A stretch of DNA of 5,593 nt from contig JACMPS010000243.1 of the NCBI GenBank assembly GCA_014377395.1, forward strand, positions 1-5,593, written 5' to 3'. The translations under genes and the position numbers were made by a program. The notes beneath the pieces are model-generated. The model was not told the origin of the DNA, searched no databases, and saw nothing but the letters and a program-made list of their open reading frames with translations. This DNA is from Chthonomonadaceae bacterium (GTDB lineage: Bacteria; Armatimonadota; Chthonomonadetes; Chthonomonadales; Chthonomonadaceae). Below are positions 4,544 through 5,593 of this stretch, piece after piece. Every line of letters starts with the position of its first letter. Positions within the stretch are counted from its first letter, which is position 1.

Positions 4544-5497
4544 ATGAAGTGCTTACGTTGTGCGGCGGAAATCCCGCCCCAATCGAAATTTTGCTTGCGT
4601 TGCGGTACGCCCGTCAACGCCACAATGGAAACCCCCGCTTACACACGCCCGCCCTCCACTCCGCTCCCCGCCATGCGAGGAGCCGGGAACGGCGCAGGCA
4701 ATAAGGGAATGTGGGTGGCACTTGGTGCTATCGCAGTTCTGGCAATGGCTCTCGGTGCCTTTGTGGTACGGGGGCAGTTGACCCAAAAGGCGGGAGAGAA
4801 CCAAACGGGCAACCTTGTGCAGGCTCCCGGCGAAAACCGAACAGGTAATCTTGTTCAGAAACCAGGCGAAGTTCCGAAGACGCCGATTGTGCAAGCCGCC
4901 GGGGAAAACAATGCCGTCGTGATTGATTATCTGGAGCGACTGAAAGAGATCGAAGCCACCAAGCGACGAATCCAGAAAGATGTGATGGTTGCAGTTCTTG
5001 CAATCAAAGACACCCTTCCACTTGAGAGCGCGAAGGCAGCCCTGCAGGAGTATGGTAGTCCTGATGGTACTGCCCCCCCTGCTGCACAGGAAGTTAGTAA
5101 GTCAGGGAACAAAGTTGCTGTTGCTGCTGCTCAATTCTCTTCGGATTATGATCAATTGACTGCGAAATTCAACGAATTAAGACCACCTGCTCCCTGCCTT
5201 GATCTACATCGTGCTTACTATGATTATATGGGAAGGAAGCAACAAGAAACGCTTAAGACAATAGATTGGTTCATCAAAATGATGAAAGCTATCGAGGCAG
5301 GTACTGCCAGTGAGTATTTGCAGGAAGCTCGCGGTAAACTTGGGAAGAGTTTTGACTCAGTGGATAAGTACGAAAAGAATTGCGATAGCATGTTACAAAA
5401 GGTGTTTGACGGCTACAAAATTCCTTCCAGCAGTCGCTTTGAGATCGGTGGCGACGCCGAAGGTTCTGCGGGATTGTCCGGCTTGCTCGGTATGTAA
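4544..5497 (+). CDS. Zinc-ribbon single-pass membrane protein with tandem repeats
   Basis: The 317-residue protein opens with a zinc ribbon: C3-x2-C6 and C17-x2-C20 (MKCLRCAAEIPPQ, KFCLRCGTPV), the common short N-terminal form that binds one zinc. A Pro/Thr-rich linker (about 27-45) and Gly/Asn-rich stretch lead to one transmembrane helix at about 56-76 (MWVALGAIAVLAMALGAFVV). Next come 12-residue repeats at 82-93, 94-105 and 106-117, with a partial fourth. The rest is a helical domain (about 125-290) with two cysteines, C218 and C280, and a Gly/Ser-rich tail. By the positive-inside rule (R45 and K54 before the helix) the ribbon should be cytoplasmic and the large domain outside. Function is unknown; proteins of this build are common in environmental bacteria and act variously as sensors or scaffolds. 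ATG at 4544 has GGAG nine bases upstream, and the ribbon begins at residue 3, which fixes the start. Confidence 0.9.
   Translation: MKCLRCAAEIPPQSKFCLRCGTPVNATMETPAYTRPPSTPLPAMRGAGNGAGNKGMWVALGAIAVLAMALGAFVVRGQLTQKAGENQTGNLVQAPGENRTGNLVQKPGEVPKTPIVQAAGENNAVVIDYLERLKEIEATKRRIQKDVMVAVLAIKDTLPLESAKAALQEYGSPDGTAPPAAQEVSKSGNKVAVAAAQFSSDYDQLTAKFNELRPPAPCLDLHRAYYDYMGRKQQETLKTIDWFIKMMKAIEAGTASEYLQEARGKLGKSFDSVDKYEKNCDSMLQKVFDGYKIPSSSRFEIGGDAEGSAGLSGLLGM
4787..4915 (+). repeat. Tandem 12-residue repeats in the zinc-ribbon protein
   Basis: Units are KAGENQTGNLVQ, APGENRTGNLVQ and KPGEVPKTPIVQ, then the start of a fourth, AAGENNA. Among the nine residues identical between units 1 and 2, six use different synonymous codons, so the peptide has been kept while the DNA drifted. 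They lie just outside the membrane helix and probably form an extended stalk. Confidence 0.85.
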
Positions 5498-5533
5498 ACG
5501 TATTTTCCCGTTGCTCTCTCCGATTGTGGGAAG

Positions 5534-5593
5534 ATGCCCTTACCTCCCTCTCGTCCACTCACTCTCTTCCTGCCACTCGCTCAGGCTTATGGG
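5534..5593 (+). CDS. Possible start of a further gene, cut by the window edge
   Basis: ATG at 5534 opens a frame that runs to the right edge, reading MPLPPSRPLTLFLPLAQAYG. It could be the start of a signal-bearing or membrane protein, 36 bases after the zinc-ribbon gene's stop. GGGAAG abuts the ATG, too close for a normal ribosome site, and twenty codons are too few to judge. The region 5498-5533 shows no hairpin. Confidence 0.17.
   Translation, partial: MPLPPSRPLTLFLPLAQAYG

Noticed and set aside
1..5593. CRISPR array, insertion sequence or prophage
   Set aside because: No regularly spaced direct repeats, no transposase or integrase frame, and no terminal inverted repeats flanking a gene were seen on either strand.

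Overview
The window looks like chromosomal DNA from a diderm bacterium of intermediate GC content. The outer-membrane argument rests on a TolC-family efflux channel with a signal peptide. The mix of an AbrB/MazE/SpoVT-fold regulator, a HEAT-like membrane protein and a zinc-ribbon single-pass membrane protein is reminiscent of Acidobacteriota or Armatimonadota. That placement is inference from gene style only; there is no rRNA, tRNA or other phylogenetic marker here.

Layout. (1) Positions 1-2143, minus strand: a small AbrB-fold regulator followed after a 121-base gap by a TolC-family outer-membrane channel that runs off the left edge. The channel frame is open and intact over 579 codons and appears to use a TTG start. 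Two overlapping inverted repeats sit in front of the regulator where its promoter should be, which suggests autoregulation of a regulator-efflux operon. (2) Positions 2144-2477: a divergent intergenic region with that operator-like site and a short element (ACGCAAAG units) resembling a dispersed repeat. (3) Positions 2478-3587, plus strand: a 369-residue HEAT-like protein with two central transmembrane segments and a C-terminal tail carrying three LLR motifs. (4) Positions 3594-3854: a hairpin shared by the 3' end of the HEAT gene and a convergent small minus-strand gene of 74 residues. (5) Positions 3855-4543: almost 700 bases without a convincing gene. They hold a compact cluster of stem-loops (4045-4160), a terminator-like hairpin, repeated TGACCG motifs and a 12-base palindrome. 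(6) Positions 4544-5497, plus strand: a zinc-ribbon, single-pass membrane protein with 12-residue tandem repeats and a helical outer domain. (7) The last ~100 bases hold at most the first codons of another reading frame.

How the parts work together: only regulator plus TolC form a readable functional unit (regulated export across the outer membrane; the inner-membrane pump and adaptor are presumably beyond the left edge). The HEAT-like and zinc-ribbon proteins have no assignable biochemical function. Both combine a cytoplasmic protein- or ligand-binding module with membrane anchoring, but nothing in the sequence ties them to each other. The most unexplained signal is the stem-loop cluster at 4045-4160, whose wobble pairs favour a plus-strand RNA.
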